Shown: positions 52,383 through 62,250, counted from the first letter of the stretch. The stretch: 64,000 nucleotides of DNA from Gammaproteobacteria bacterium (GCA_013288135.1 JABDCL010000003.1:62001-126000), one strand, 5' to 3'. Notes: a model not told the origin generated them from the letters alone. Made by a program: numbers and translations.

Positions 52383-52521
52383 CCCCCCTTTTTCAAAGTG
52401 GGGAACTAAAGAAAATCCCTCCCAGCCTCCCTTTTTTAAAGTGGGGAGCTTGATGATACATTCAACATCTTAAAGAAATTCATGTTCCCCACTTTGAAAA
52501 AGGGGGGTTAGGGGGGGATTT
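52370..52521. repeat. Three C-rich elements, two forming an inverted pair
   Basis: Copies lie at 52370-52406 and 52413-52449 (the second diverged) and, in reverse, at 52484-52521. The outer two are nearly perfect complements over about 37 bp with 77 bases between, so the RNA could fold into a long stem. They fill most of the gap between the aldehyde dehydrogenase gene and cydP and could act as a terminator. Confidence 0.75.
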
Positions 52522-52581
52522 CAAGGGATTTTAAGTTAACATTAATCTATACAATTTGCCTATCTTAAGAAATAATAAATT

Positions 52582-52746
52582 ATGTTCAACCCCCTAAAAT
52601 CCAGTTTACTTTTTGAGATAACCTTAATTTTAATTATTAAGGTCATATTACTCTACGGGATCTGGTGGACATTTTTCAGTAACCCCGTCTCACGCACGCT
52701 CAATGAAACTCGATTTGCAGAAAAAATATTTGGTAAAAAGGAATAA
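52582..52746 (+). CDS. cydP: Cytochrome bd oxidase small subunit CydP
   Basis: The 54-residue single-span protein reads [20 protein letters not shown] across the end of its membrane helix, the W.FFS.PV pattern of the CydP family encoded just before cydA. It ends 2 bases before the cydA ATG. It is too short for most gene callers. Confidence 0.75.
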   Translation: MFNPLKSSLLFEITLILIIKVILLYGIWWTFFSNPVSRTLNETRFAEKIFGKKE

Positions 52747-52748
52747 AA

Positions 52749-54320
52749 ATGATCGATGAAACTTTAGTTAATCTTTCTCGACTGCAATTTGGCTTTACAG
52801 CGATGTTTCATTTTTTATTTGTGCCCTTGACCCTGGGATTAGCTTTTGTCATGGCGATTATGGAGTCGGTCTATGTCATGACAGGAAAAATTATTTATAA
52901 AGACATGACCCGATTTTGGGGAAAGTTGTTTGCCATTAATTTTGCAATGGGTATTGCGACAGGGATCACACTTGAATTTCAATTTGGTACCAATTGGGCC
53001 TATTATTCACATTATGTGGGGGATATTTTTGGTGTTCCTTTGGCCATTGAAGGGCTTATGGCTTTCTTCTTGGAATCCACACTCGTCGGTGTTTTCTTCT
53101 TTGGGTGGGATAGGTTAAGTAAAGTTCAACATTTGGGTGTCACCTGGTTAATAGCTTTGGGTTCGAATCTTTCTGCATTATGGATTTTAATTGCTAACGC
53201 TTGGATGCAAAATCCTGTTGGCACACATTTTAATTATGAAACCATGCGCATGGAATTAACAAATTTATCGGAAGTATTTTTTAATCCGGTTGCTCAGGTT
53301 AAATTCGTACATACAGTCGCTTCTGGGTATGTTGCAGGAACCGTTTTTGTGCTTGGAATCAGTGCTTATTATCTTCTAAAAGGGCGAGATATCGCATTTG
53401 CTAAACGCTCGTTTGCGGTTGCGAGCGGGTTTGGATTAGCAGCAATTTTATCTGTCATTGTTTTAGGAGATGAAAGTGGTTACAGCATAGGTGCAGTACA
53501 GAAAGTAAAACTTGCAGCAATAGAATCCGAATGGGAGACCCAAACACCGCCTGCTGCATTTACTGTGTTTGGGATCCCCAATGATAAAGAACAACGAACA
53601 GATTATGCCATTAAAATCCCTTATGTTTTAGGACTAATTGCAACTCGTTCTATTAATGAACCTATTTTTGGACTTAAAGATTTAATTAAATTAAATGAAT
53701 CCCATATTCGTCAGGGACTATTCGCCTATTATCTATTACAACAACTCAGGGGAGGGGATAAAAGTACTGAAACAGTCAGTCAATTTGAAAGATATAAAAG
53801 CTACTTAGGATATGGATTACTTTTAAAACGCTATACTCCTGATGTGGTTGATGCCTCGGAGGAACAGATTAAAGCAGCTGCTTTAAACAGTGTGCCTAAA
53901 TCAGCACCTTTATTTTGGACTTTTAGAATCATGGTGGGTGCAGGATTGATTATGCTTTTTATATTTATTGCGGCTTTTTATTATAATGCCAAACGGAATG
54001 TTGAAAAACAACGTTGGTTATTAAAATTAGCTCTTTATAGTATTCCTCTTCCCTGGGTAGCCATTGAGTGTGGATGGTTTGTTGCGGAATATGGTCGACA
54101 ACCCTGGGCAATTGGTGAAATTTTACCGACTTTTTTAGGGACTTCAAGCATTTCCTCGAATCAAGTTTTAGGTAGTCTCTCTGGGTTTGTTTTATTATAT
54201 ACCGCCTTGTTTATGATTGAACTTTATTTGATGTTTAAATATGCAAAACTGGGTCCAAGCAGTTTAGGAACAGGGCGTTACTATTTTGAAAAGGATAAAG
54301 ATAAAAAGGATCTTCAATGA
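52749..54320 (+). CDS. cydA: Cytochrome bd ubiquinol oxidase subunit I
   Basis: CydA binds haems b558, b595 and d and oxidises ubiquinol. The 523-residue membrane protein starts with [20 protein letters not shown] (first haem-ligand His) and has [20 protein letters not shown] and a C-terminal [18 protein letters not shown], all standard. The Q-loop is present. It overlaps cydB by 4 bases. The oxidase works at low oxygen, as in host cells. Confidence 0.97.
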   Translation: MIDETLVNLSRLQFGFTAMFHFLFVPLTLGLAFVMAIMESVYVMTGKIIYKDMTRFWGKLFAINFAMGIATGITLEFQFGTNWAYYSHYVGDIFGVPLAIEGLMAFFLESTLVGVFFFGWDRLSKVQHLGVTWLIALGSNLSALWILIANAWMQNPVGTHFNYETMRMELTNLSEVFFNPVAQVKFVHTVASGYVAGTVFVLGISAYYLLKGRDIAFAKRSFAVASGFGLAAILSVIVLGDESGYSIGAVQKVKLAAIESEWETQTPPAAFTVFGIPNDKEQRTDYAIKIPYVLGLIATRSINEPIFGLKDLIKLNESHIRQGLFAYYLLQQLRGGDKSTETVSQFERYKSYLGYGLLLKRYTPDVVDASEEQIKAAALNSVPKSAPLFWTFRIMVGAGLIMLFIFIAAFYYNAKRNVEKQRWLLKLALYSIPLPWVAIECGWFVAEYGRQPWAIGEILPTFLGTSSISSNQVLGSLSGFVLLYTALFMIELYLMFKYAKLGPSSLGTGRYYFEKDKDKKDLQ

Positions 54321-55462
54321 TTTTTGATTATGCAACGTTTAAACTAATTTGGTTGTTTTTAATTGGTTTCTTAATGATAGCCTTTGCTATCACCGGTGGA
54401 TTTGATTTAGGGGTGGGTGCGTTATTGCCTTTTATTGGAAAAAATGATAAAGAGCGTCGATTAATTATTAATAGCATTGGCCCTACTTGGGAAGGCAATC
54501 AAGTATGGTTTATCACAGCTGCAGCAGCAATTTTTGCAGCATGGCCTTTTATGTATGCTGCTATTTTCTCTAGTTTTTATTTTGCCTTATTAATCATTTT
54601 ATTGGCTTTAATTTTAAGACCCCCTGGTTTTGATTATCGAAGTAAAATCTCAAGTCCAGGATGGCGTCAATTTTGGGATTGGAGCTTATGTTTTAGTGGT
54701 TTTGTTCCTTCTGTTTTATTCGGGGTTACTTTTGGGAATTTATTTTTAGGGATACCTTTTGAATACGATGATACTTTTCATTCTTATTTTAAGGGTAGTT
54801 TTCTCTCATTATTAAGTCCTTTTGCATTATTAACAGGTTTGTTAAGTTTAAGCTTATTATTAACCCATGCCTCGTTTTTTTTACAACTTAAAACTCAACA
54901 CCCTATTCAGGATAGAGCAAAACAAACAGCGCAAATTGTGGGTTTGCTTTTTTTAATTATTTTTTGTTTTACGGTATATTGGACATTATATAAATTACCG
55001 GGTTTTCAAATTACTTTTATTCCGGATATTAATACCAGTTTTTCACCACTTGTTAAACAAGTCAGTATGCTAGAAGGGGGTTGGATAGAGAAATTTCAAG
55101 CATATCCTCTAGCATGGGCAGCATGGTTAGCACCCATTACTGTTATTTTAGGTATTATTTTGGCCTTAGTTTTTTCGAGCTATAATTTTGCAGCTATTGC
55201 TATGGTTTTTAGTTCTCTCGCTATTACGAGTGTCATAGTGACAGCAGGAATGATACTTTTTCCTTTTATTTTACCATCGTCAATTCAACCGAATCATAGT
55301 TTAACAATTTGGGATGCTGCTTCAAGCCATTTAACCCTCAGTTGGATGTTTTGGGCAGTTGTAATATTTTTACCTATAGTTCTTGCATATACAACCTGGG
55401 TATTTAGAGTGATGAGAGGTAAATTGTCTTCAGAGACTACCTTGAAAAGCGAATCTTATTAG
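54317..55462 (+). CDS. cydB: Cytochrome bd ubiquinol oxidase subunit II
   Basis: The 381-residue membrane protein begins with an [20 protein letters not shown] span ending in DLGVGALLP and has the conserved [12 protein letters not shown] stretch, both diagnostic of CydB. It completes the oxidase together with CydA. Starts inside the last codons of cydA. No cydDC genes are in the window. Confidence 0.97.
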   Translation: MIFDYATFKLIWLFLIGFLMIAFAITGGFDLGVGALLPFIGKNDKERRLIINSIGPTWEGNQVWFITAAAAIFAAWPFMYAAIFSSFYFALLIILLALILRPPGFDYRSKISSPGWRQFWDWSLCFSGFVPSVLFGVTFGNLFLGIPFEYDDTFHSYFKGSFLSLLSPFALLTGLLSLSLLLTHASFFLQLKTQHPIQDRAKQTAQIVGLLFLIIFCFTVYWTLYKLPGFQITFIPDINTSFSPLVKQVSMLEGGWIEKFQAYPLAWAAWLAPITVILGIILALVFSSYNFAAIAMVFSSLAITSVIVTAGMILFPFILPSSIQPNHSLTIWDAASSHLTLSWMFWAVVIFLPIVLAYTTWVFRVMRGKLSSETTLKSESY

Positions 55463-55496
55463 TTATTAGAGTTATAAACAATAAAGGAGACCAATT

Positions 55497-55604
55497 ATGT
55501 GGTATTTTACGTGGATATTGGGTGTATTATTTGCTTGCAGCTGTGGCATTATTAATGTGATGTGGCTTGAACACGAACAAATTTTAGATGATCCCGATAA
55601 ATGA
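55497..55604 (+). CDS. cydX: Cytochrome bd oxidase small subunit CydX
   Basis: The 35-residue protein begins MWYFTWILGVLFACSCGIIN and continues with a WLE motif, the recognised CydX pattern. It is a single-span subunit needed for a stable oxidase. AAAGGAGACC precedes the ATG, and the stop is 4 bases before hairpin repeat copy C. Confidence 0.92.
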   Translation: MWYFTWILGVLFACSCGIINVMWLEHEQILDDPDK

Positions 55605-55608
55605 CGAG

Positions 55609-55684
55609 ATGGTGTCAAATCTTGACATTAGACATTCAAAGAAACAGACATCTAATAATGTCTAATGTCAAGATTTGACACCAT
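55609..55684. repeat. Hairpin repeat (MITE-like), copy C
   Basis: Two perfect 28-bp inverted arms (55609-55636 and 55657-55684) flank a 20-base loop. The arm sequence matches the ends of copies A and B but the interior is gone. It lies just after cydX and could end the cyd transcript. Confidence 0.85.
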
Positions 55685-55780
55685 TACATTTCATGCTATG
55701 ATTCCACATTGAAAATTGATCTGTCAATCTTAAAATGGAAACTTTAGGAAATAATTTAGAAAATCATAGGGCAGGGATGC

Positions 55781-56782
55781 ATGAAAAATTGTGTAAATGT
55801 AAAGTATGGAGACCAACCTTTTAACCCTTTTTGGGAAAAAGGCTATCAAGACCTCACGGTTTCTTCTATGGGTGGTCCCAGCTTCGAGGTTGCTGAAATG
55901 GCGCCTCTTTTAACCCCTAAATCTAAGGTATTAGACTTGGGTTGTGGCGAAGGGCGAAACTCTTTGTACCTAGCCAGTATTGGTTGTGATGTCACCGCAA
56001 TAGACCGTTCAGAAGCGGGTATTAGAAAATTAGAAACCATTGCCAAAAAATGCGGTGTCACGCTCAAAACTCAAATAGCAGACATTAGTAATTATACTTT
56101 AGAAGAAAAATATGATTGTGTGATGGCACATCATTCCCTTAATTATTTAGATAAATCAGCCTGGAAAAAATTATTATCCCAGGTTAAACACCATACAACA
56201 GCGGGGGGAATTAATATATTTACTTTATATCTTTATAATGATGAATATCCCTGCACCAATGAAGTTCAAGCTGCCCATTATAAAAATTCATTTTTACCCA
56301 ATGAAATCCGTAACTTTTATGATGATTGGCGCGAAATTCGGTTTGATCAATATGTTAAATGGGACTCACACCCGGGTATTCCAATGCATTATCATCCCAT
56401 TGAAAAATTAGTTGCTCAAAAACCCGGCGGAAAATACGATTGTCATATTTTTAAAGAACCCATTTTGAGTAAAGCCTTGATGACTAATAATTTGTTTCAT
56501 GGTATTAGCATGGGAATGACTCAACAAGATTTAATTGAATGGGTGGGTGCGCCTGATATCATTAATACAAAGAAAGCCCATGGCAAGCAGTTTGGAATTA
56601 GTTTACATGATCGCGAATATTCTAGTCAGGCTACAGTAGAAGATTATATCATTGAGCTTTGGTATTATGGGAATCGTGTTATCTATCTAAACAATGGTAT
56701 AGTCTCTGGAAAAGCGCTCTATAATACACATCCAATGCGGATAAAAATAACTAACACTTTAACAAAAATAGTAAAGTCTTGA
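55781..56782 (+). CDS. SAM methyltransferase fused to a BamE-like C-terminal domain
   Basis: The 333-residue protein starts with a TehB-like class I methyltransferase; the SAM motif is KVLDLGCGEGRNSLYLAS at about residues 49-66, with the acidic AIDRSEAG after it. From about residue 245 a second domain reads GISMGMTQQDLIEWVGAPD, then LWYYGNRVIYLNNGIVSG, the pattern of BamE/SmpA-type beta-beta-alpha domains. This pairing is not one I know. It overlaps the following FAD gene by 4 bases. The substrate is unknown. Confidence 0.75.
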   Translation: MKNCVNVKYGDQPFNPFWEKGYQDLTVSSMGGPSFEVAEMAPLLTPKSKVLDLGCGEGRNSLYLASIGCDVTAIDRSEAGIRKLETIAKKCGVTLKTQIADISNYTLEEKYDCVMAHHSLNYLDKSAWKKLLSQVKHHTTAGGINIFTLYLYNDEYPCTNEVQAAHYKNSFLPNEIRNFYDDWREIRFDQYVKWDSHPGIPMHYHPIEKLVAQKPGGKYDCHIFKEPILSKALMTNNLFHGISMGMTQQDLIEWVGAPDIINTKKAHGKQFGISLHDREYSSQATVEDYIIELWYYGNRVIYLNNGIVSGKALYNTHPMRIKITNTLTKIVKS

Positions 56783-57888
56783 GTAATTTTAAATCAAATT
56801 TTAAATCTTACGATCTGACAATTATAGGTGCGGGTATTATTGGCTCTCTCGCAGCCTATGAGATCACGAAATTAAAGCCTAATTGGCAAGTTTTGTTAAT
56901 TGATTCCTCAATGATTGGGCATGGGGCTACCCAATATTCCTTAGGGGTACAATTTCCTTATGGGAGAACAGCGGCTAAAAAACAATTAACAGAGCAAAGT
57001 TTAAAAATTTGGGAAACTCTGATTTCAAAAATTCCTAATTTGCCCATTCGATCATTACCTTTTATAGGGATTACCCAGCAATCGAATTTACAGCTTGTTT
57101 TAAATGGCTTTGTTGACCCTATCCCTCAAACCTTAAAAACAAGTGAATTAGCTCGATTTAAAAAAACTTACCCTTGGATAGTATTAAACCCTGATCAAGC
57201 ATTGATTGGAGGCACGCAAGGCAGTTATGCCAACGCCTTAGGGGTTACCTCTCTTATTTGTGAGGTTTTGAGAACTGAGCAAAATAGTGATATTTATGAA
57301 GGTATTAAAATTCAAAAAATAAAAAAACAAGATGACAATTTGTATGGTCTTTTAACTTCAACCCAAGAATTGATCAGTTCTAAAAGGATTTTGATTGCCA
57401 CTGGACCTTGGTTAGTAGCAGGATTGGTAACAGGATTAGATTCAATGAAACCTATTATTAAAGAAAAAAATATTCGTACTAAAAAAATTGTATCATTACA
57501 TATTAATCGAATCCCTAATGAAACTGATCCTATTATTTTCTTTTTTGACGAACAAGCTTTCTTATTACCCGATATTAATACAAAACAATGGCTTTTTAGT
57601 TTTACAGCAGAAGAGTGGGATTGTGAGCCTAATGTGCAAAAGCTTGTTATTACTAAAGAAGATCAAATATTGGCATTTTCAATATTAGAAAAATATTGTC
57701 CAACTTTAATAGAACATTGCAGGGGAGGGCGGGTATTTTGCGATGCCTATGATTCGAATTTAACACCTCTGATATTTGAAATGTCTGATATGCCCAATAT
57801 TATTGTGGCAGGAGCAGGAGCTGGATCGGGCTTTCGTTTGGGTCCAGCCATTGCGAAAACAGCAATATCTAAAGTTATTGAGTTATAA
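56779..57888 (+). CDS. FAD-dependent oxidoreductase (DAO family)
   Basis: The 369-residue protein has the FAD-binding DLTIIGAGIIGSLAAYEI start and a GAGAGSGFRLGPA end, as in D-amino-acid oxidase-type enzymes (DadA, ThiO, MnmC C-domain). It starts at a TTG that overlaps the methyltransferase stop (TTGA). Coupling to a methyltransferase suggests joint action on one compound or RNA, but the substrate cannot be read. Confidence 0.82.
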   Translation: MSNFKSNFKSYDLTIIGAGIIGSLAAYEITKLKPNWQVLLIDSSMIGHGATQYSLGVQFPYGRTAAKKQLTEQSLKIWETLISKIPNLPIRSLPFIGITQQSNLQLVLNGFVDPIPQTLKTSELARFKKTYPWIVLNPDQALIGGTQGSYANALGVTSLICEVLRTEQNSDIYEGIKIQKIKKQDDNLYGLLTSTQELISSKRILIATGPWLVAGLVTGLDSMKPIIKEKNIRTKKIVSLHINRIPNETDPIIFFFDEQAFLLPDINTKQWLFSFTAEEWDCEPNVQKLVITKEDQILAFSILEKYCPTLIEHCRGGRVFCDAYDSNLTPLIFEMSDMPNIIVAGAGAGSGFRLGPAIAKTAISKVIEL

Positions 57889-58290
57889 ATGATTGCTAAT
57901 AACTTTATCATGTCGATTATTTTTGTAATGCACTTCAGAGACATTTAATCCTACTTCATTTGCAGCTTGAAGCGCATATATTGCGTTACTCTCGTTACTG
58001 CAAGTCATAATGAAGTGAAATCGATCTTTATATTTTCTTATATTTTGCAGCGTTATAGCAGCATCTAAACCATATTCTCCTAAAAATAGCATGGTGCCAT
58101 CTTTTTTGTGCTCACAACTTTCTTGCAATTTGTCTGTAAGATTATTATAAAATTTATTCCATTCATAAACTGTTAATGCTTTTCCTGTTGTTCTAATTTC
58201 TAAGGGGCGGGGGATGGGATGTTGTAAATGTTGGCGCTCTTTGTACAATTGACTCATGGGTTTTACGACTTCTCTTATTAATCTTGACAT
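57883..58290 (-). CDS. Unknown protein, 135 aa
   Basis: No family is recognised. AAGGAGTAGTTT precedes the ATG. The protein is soluble in appearance, with a basic first third and a mixed alpha/beta pattern after it (TMLFLGEYGLDAAITLQNIR, then RFHFIMTCSN). It overlaps the FAD gene end by 6 bases, convergent. No signal peptide. Confidence 0.65.
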   Translation of the reverse strand: MSRLIREVVKPMSQLYKERQHLQHPIPRPLEIRTTGKALTVYEWNKFYNNLTDKLQESCEHKKDGTMLFLGEYGLDAAITLQNIRKYKDRFHFIMTCSNESNAIYALQAANEVGLNVSEVHYKNNRHDKVISNHL

Positions 58291-58441
58291 AAACTACTCC
58301 TTAATGTGTACCCACACACATTTGTTTTGTAATTACAAAATTATAGACTCATTTGTTTTGACATAATGACATACTAATAGTTCAATCATAATTATAAACA
58401 TAAAAAATTGATTGAATATACAACATTGGTGAAATTTAAAT

Positions 58442-59209
58442 TCAGTGCTTCCCTCCATTGTTGGTTAGGACATACATATTGTGATTCCCTTGTACTTTTG
58501 AAATTCGTTCATCTCTTTCGATTTCCCAATGAGTAGGGGGATATTGTTTATTCCAGGTTTCAAATAATTTTTCTTGGCTACTGCTCAAATGGATTTTATA
58601 AGTATTCGCCATATAAAGGTAAATCCTAGCAATCATGCCTCGTACTTTAGGACAAGGTTCAACCCTGCGATGCTCTTCATCAATTTTAAACTCGCAAGTG
58701 CCAAATTGTCCGGGTAAAATATACGGCAACATTCCGAACCGATAATTTGAACGCAAACCATTTAATTCCCCAATTTCGGGTACTAAATTATGGAGATCAG
58801 CTTCCATTTTAACAAATTCCGGATCAATTTTTCGGCAACATTTTCGACCTTTATAGGTTTTCCCATTTTTCTTTTGACACAGAGGCTTACGCCAACATTC
58901 ACGATGTTGACCAAAATGATGGGCAGGCATAATGTGTTCCCATTCTACACGTTCTGCTCTTCGCGGGTTTTCTTTAGGAACATAACCACAAGAATTTAAA
59001 TCGATTTTTCCATGTTTATCGTATCGACAACCGCAATAAAAAGTTATGCGATGATCTGTATAAATAAGCCTCGCCGCCTGTTTGCTTTTTCTAAAACTTA
59101 TTTTTTCGTTTGATTCATACTCATTATCGCTATTTATACCAGATGTACTAGATGCTGTAGAATACCCAAAAGAACAGAGCAAAACAAATACTAATACCAG
59201 TAACTGCAT
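58442..59209 (-). CDS. Endonuclease I (EndA/NucM family), exported
   Basis: The 255-residue nuclease has a signal peptide (about residues 1-19) and the EndA/NucM core: FYCGCRYDKHGKIDLNSCGY, RVEWEHIMPAHHFG (metal-binding His and catalytic region) and DLHNLVPEIGELNGLRSNY. Four or more cysteines suggest disulfides. These enzymes cut DNA in the periplasm or outside and may supply nucleotides. It lies 6 bases after tpx on the same strand. Confidence 0.92.
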   Translation of the reverse strand: MQLLVLVFVLLCSFGYSTASSTSGINSDNEYESNEKISFRKSKQAARLIYTDHRITFYCGCRYDKHGKIDLNSCGYVPKENPRRAERVEWEHIMPAHHFGQHRECWRKPLCQKKNGKTYKGRKCCRKIDPEFVKMEADLHNLVPEIGELNGLRSNYRFGMLPYILPGQFGTCEFKIDEEHRRVEPCPKVRGMIARIYLYMANTYKIHLSSSQEKLFETWNKQYPPTHWEIERDERISKVQGNHNMYVLTNNGGKH

Positions 59210-59215
59210 TATGAT

Positions 59216-59716
59216 TTATTTTTTCAAAACGTCTAAAGCAGCTTGATAATTAGGCTCATCACCAATTTCTGGGACCTGCTCGGTGTGTAGAATTTTACCC
59301 TTGGGATCGATAATTACAATGGCTCTTGACAATAATCCTGCTAAAGGACCTTCCATAATGGTTACACCATAATTTTTGCCAAATTCAGGATCACGAAAAG
59401 CAGAGACTGGAATGACATTATTTAAATTTTCAGCCCCACAAAATCGCTTTAATGCAAAGGGTAAATCCATAGAAACACACAAAATACTGGTATTAGACAT
59501 TTTGGATGCCGCTTCATTAAATTTGCGTGTTGATGTAGCACAAACAGAAGTATCAATACTAATAAAAATATTTAATATACAATGCTTGCCAGAAAGATCA
59601 TTTAATTGAATAGGGCTTAAATCAGTTTTTACTAAGGTAAATTTAGGAGCCTCTGTGCCAACTTTTGGCAACATCCCTGCTGTTTTAACTGGCTTTCCTT
59701 GAAAATTAATTTGCAT
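59216..59716 (-). CDS. tpx: Thiol peroxidase
   Basis: The 166-residue atypical 2-Cys peroxiredoxin removes hydroperoxides. The peroxidatic C59 is in TSVCATST and the resolving C93 in KRFCGAE, with the standard Tpx spacing. AAGGAG precedes the ATG. It is upstream of the endonuclease I gene in a probable two-gene transcript. Confidence 0.95.
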   Translation of the reverse strand: MQINFQGKPVKTAGMLPKVGTEAPKFTLVKTDLSPIQLNDLSGKHCILNIFISIDTSVCATSTRKFNEAASKMSNTSILCVSMDLPFALKRFCGAENLNNVIPVSAFRDPEFGKNYGVTIMEGPLAGLLSRAIVIIDPKGKILHTEQVPEIGDEPNYQAALDVLKK

Positions 59717-59796
59717 TTTTTTCTCCTTAATTCCTGCTAATAGAGTTAGTTTAACATGCTTAAAAATCCTTCGCTACAAGTGATTTTTAAAATTTG

Positions 59797-59805
59797 TGCT
59801 ATAAT
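59797..59805 (+). promoter_or_regulatory. Extended -10 promoter of the epimerase pair
   Basis: TGCTATAAT at 59797-59805 is a perfect extended -10. It lies about 70 bases before the ATG chosen for the first epimerase gene and inside the longer open frame, which argues against the upstream start. Confidence 0.55.
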
Positions 59806-59874
59806 TTAAATGTGGATGTGGTGCCTATAAGCTATAGTTGGCTTACCTACTTTGAAACAGAAAAAAAGGATAAA

Positions 59875-60927
59875 ATGGAACAACAGAATACCTATACAAT
59901 TATTGGTGGAGGAGGATTCTTAGGCCAACATCTTGTCCATCTTTTATTAAACCAAGAAAGAGAAGCAAATAGTTCTTTGCGAATAAAAATTATTGATAAA
60001 GCTTCTAAGTTGAAATTGATTTATCCAGAAAATTTTTCTAATAAGCAGGTGGAATTGTATTTGGGGGTAGATATTTCAGAAAATGACAATCTTAGCAAAA
60101 TTTTTATGGGGAGTAATACAATATTTCATTTGGCTGCAGCAATTGCCTATGGTAGAAAAAATAAAGATTATTTAAATAGTACTAATGTTAAAGGGGTTAA
60201 AAATATCATTAAACATGCTAAACTTGCTTTTGTGAAAAAAATCGTTTACGTTTCTTCTTTTGCGACTTTAGGGTGTCTTGATCAAAAAGATAAAACTAAA
60301 AAAGCCACAGAAAACTGCATGAATAATTGGAAAAAAGATAATTTCTGTTATTATGGATTAAGCAAGTTTTGTGGTGAACAATTAATTATGGAAGCTCATG
60401 AAAACGAAAATCATCTATGTACTGCAGTAGCAATACCTGGATTGCTGTTGGGTCCAGGTCATTGTTGTCCTGCAGGCAACATGCCATTTGACATTGCACT
60501 TAGAAAAAAATGGAGCTTGGTGCCGCAGGGAGGTTCAAATTATATTGATGTTCGAGATGTTGCTGCTGGATTAGTGGCGCTTGCTGAACATAAACATATT
60601 AGTGGTAAATACCTATTGGTTTCTCATAATCTTGAACACAGAGATTTATTACAGAAAATTGCTGATTTAGCAGGTCGTAAGTTATGGCTCACAGAGATCC
60701 CAAAGTTTCTACATCACTTAATTGCTCCTGTTTTTTCCTTTCTAGAATGGATATTATCTAAGCAATCGCCTTATTCTAAAGAGGGTGTTCTAAAAGCATT
60801 TAAGTATCGCTATTTTAGTCATCAGAAAGCAGCCAATGATTTAGGCTGGATCCCTCAATACTCTCTAGAAGATACTTTGCTGGATACTATGAACTGGCTT
60901 AATAAAAAGAGAAAACATGAAGAGTAA
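59875..60927 (+). CDS. NAD-dependent epimerase/dehydratase, SDR family (1)
   Basis: The 350-residue extended SDR protein has the Rossmann motif IIGGGGFLGQHLVH and the catalytic pair in YYGLSKFCGEQ (YxxxK), with Ser in YVSSFATLG. The layout resembles 3-beta-hydroxysteroid dehydrogenase/isomerase-type epimerases. AAAGGATAAA precedes the ATG at 59875. It overlaps the next gene by 11 bases. Substrate unknown. Confidence 0.85.
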   Translation: MEQQNTYTIIGGGGFLGQHLVHLLLNQEREANSSLRIKIIDKASKLKLIYPENFSNKQVELYLGVDISENDNLSKIFMGSNTIFHLAAAIAYGRKNKDYLNSTNVKGVKNIIKHAKLAFVKKIVYVSSFATLGCLDQKDKTKKATENCMNNWKKDNFCYYGLSKFCGEQLIMEAHENENHLCTAVAIPGLLLGPGHCCPAGNMPFDIALRKKWSLVPQGGSNYIDVRDVAAGLVALAEHKHISGKYLLVSHNLEHRDLLQKIADLAGRKLWLTEIPKFLHHLIAPVFSFLEWILSKQSPYSKEGVLKAFKYRYFSHQKAANDLGWIPQYSLEDTLLDTMNWLNKKRKHEE

Positions 60928-61936
60928 AATAGGTCCGATTGTTGTAACAGGTGCTACTGGTTTTCTAGGGAGACACTTAATAGCAGAGCTTATTAAAAAT
61001 AATTACGATATTCATATTATTTCAAGAGATGCAAAAAAAGCTGAAAATTTATTTAATAATGAAAAAGTTAAGATTATTGAGGCATCTTTAACGGATAAAG
61101 ACTCACTTTTAAAGATCCCTAAATATTCAACAATTTTTCATTGTGCTGCAATTATTGGTTCAATACGCGCTAGCCAACAAGAATATAAGCTTGCCAACAT
61201 AGAAGGAACACGTAATTTAGTTAATGCGGTCATAACAAAAGACGCTTCTAGTTTTGTCTTTGTGAGCAGCATATCAGCAGTGGGTGCTGTAGGAACCATA
61301 GACAATCCAATCACAGAAACTACAATTCCTTACCCCAAAACTTATTATGGCAAAAGTAAACTTGTCTCAGAACAATTAGTATTTAACCTAATCCCAAGCA
61401 CTATCCCTGTTACTATTATTAGATCTCCCCTTATTTATGGACCAGGGCAAAATTCACTTTCTGGTTCAGGCTTGTTGTTTAAACTCTGTAGCAAAAAAAT
61501 TATACCTATGATGGGTACTGAGGAATCATTTATTCCCCTTGTTTATGTGAAAAATATGGCATCCGGGCTAATTGACTTATGGTTAAATAATACGGGAAAA
61601 GAAATCTTTAATCTTGCTGATGCCAAGCCCTATACTTTAAAAGATTTAATCGAAGCTCTTAATATGTATAATAATATTTATAATACCAATAATGTTCCAA
61701 ATGAAAGTAAACGATTTATTAAAATCCCTTATCCTATAGCGTCTTCTATAGGTTCTATTGCTAATTGTGTTTCATGGATGTTAAAAAAAGATTTAGGATT
61801 ATGTTCTGAAGTTATAAAAAATCTTGCTAAAAGTGGTTCCATGATGGATATAAATAAAGCACTTAATTTTGGATATAAACCCACTGTGAGCCTTCCAGAG
61901 GGCGTGGCTTTGACACTCTCAAGTTCCCCACTTTGA
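60917..61936 (+). CDS. NAD-dependent epimerase/dehydratase, SDR family (2)
   Basis: The 339-residue extended SDR protein has VTGATGFLGRHLIAELI at the start, VFVSSISAVGAVG and YYGKSKLVSEQ (YxxxK). It is related to the preceding gene and probably a partner or old duplicate. The last few residues (SSSPL) and the stop are encoded by the inverted C-rich repeat. Substrate unknown. Confidence 0.85.
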   Translation: MKSKIGPIVVTGATGFLGRHLIAELIKNNYDIHIISRDAKKAENLFNNEKVKIIEASLTDKDSLLKIPKYSTIFHCAAIIGSIRASQQEYKLANIEGTRNLVNAVITKDASSFVFVSSISAVGAVGTIDNPITETTIPYPKTYYGKSKLVSEQLVFNLIPSTIPVTIIRSPLIYGPGQNSLSGSGLLFKLCSKKIIPMMGTEESFIPLVYVKNMASGLIDLWLNNTGKEIFNLADAKPYTLKDLIEALNMYNNIYNTNNVPNESKRFIKIPYPIASSIGSIANCVSWMLKKDLGLCSEVIKNLAKSGSMMDINKALNFGYKPTVSLPEGVALTLSSSPL

Positions 61937-61959
61937 AAAAGGGGGGCTAGGGGGGATTT
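61923..61959 (-). repeat. C-rich repeat element, inverted copy at epimerase 3' end
   Basis: GTTCCCCACTTTGAAAAAGG and the following GGGGCTAGGGGGGATTT match the family at 43871 and 52370 in reverse. The TTTGA part supplies the stop codon of the epimerase gene. Confidence 0.75.
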
Positions 61960-62046
61960 TAAAAAGTATTTAAAAATAGTCTATGTTTATATTGCCCATT
62001 AAATTGATTATATCAATGACATATCAACTGTTGGAGGTCTAACCCT

Positions 62047-62250
62047 ATGAAAATCAATAAAAAATTAGTAACTATCGCTTTGATAGCCGTTGCTTTAAGT
62101 GGATGTGCAAACATGACTCGAAGCGAAAAGGGAATGGCTATTGGGGGCGTCAGTGGTGCTGTTATTGGTGGAGCTGCTACACATTCAGCTGTTGGTGCTG
62201 GTGTTGGTGCCGTTGCGGGTGGTTTGGTAGGTCGTGCAGCTGCTCAATAA
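62047..62250 (+). CDS. Glycine-zipper lipoprotein, 67 aa
   Basis: The small protein has a lipoprotein signal with the lipobox ALSGC (Cys20) and then a glycine zipper of repeated AIGGVSGAVIGGAATH and GAGVGAVAGGLVG. It resembles OsmB-like outer membrane lipoproteins. GGAGG precedes the ATG. It lies 31 bases before a second small lipoprotein gene. Confidence 0.85.
   Translation: MKINKKLVTIALIAVALSGCANMTRSEKGMAIGGVSGAVIGGAATHSAVGAGVGAVAGGLVGRAAAQ

Noticed and set aside
53160..53171. GGTTCGAATCT, a T-loop-like string that suggested a tRNA
   Set aside because: It lies within cydA in frame, and no acceptor or anticodon stem can be formed around it.
59794..59874. Longer start for the first epimerase gene
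   Set aside because: The extended -10 TGCTATAAT lies within it, and the ATG at 59875 has a good ribosome binding site.
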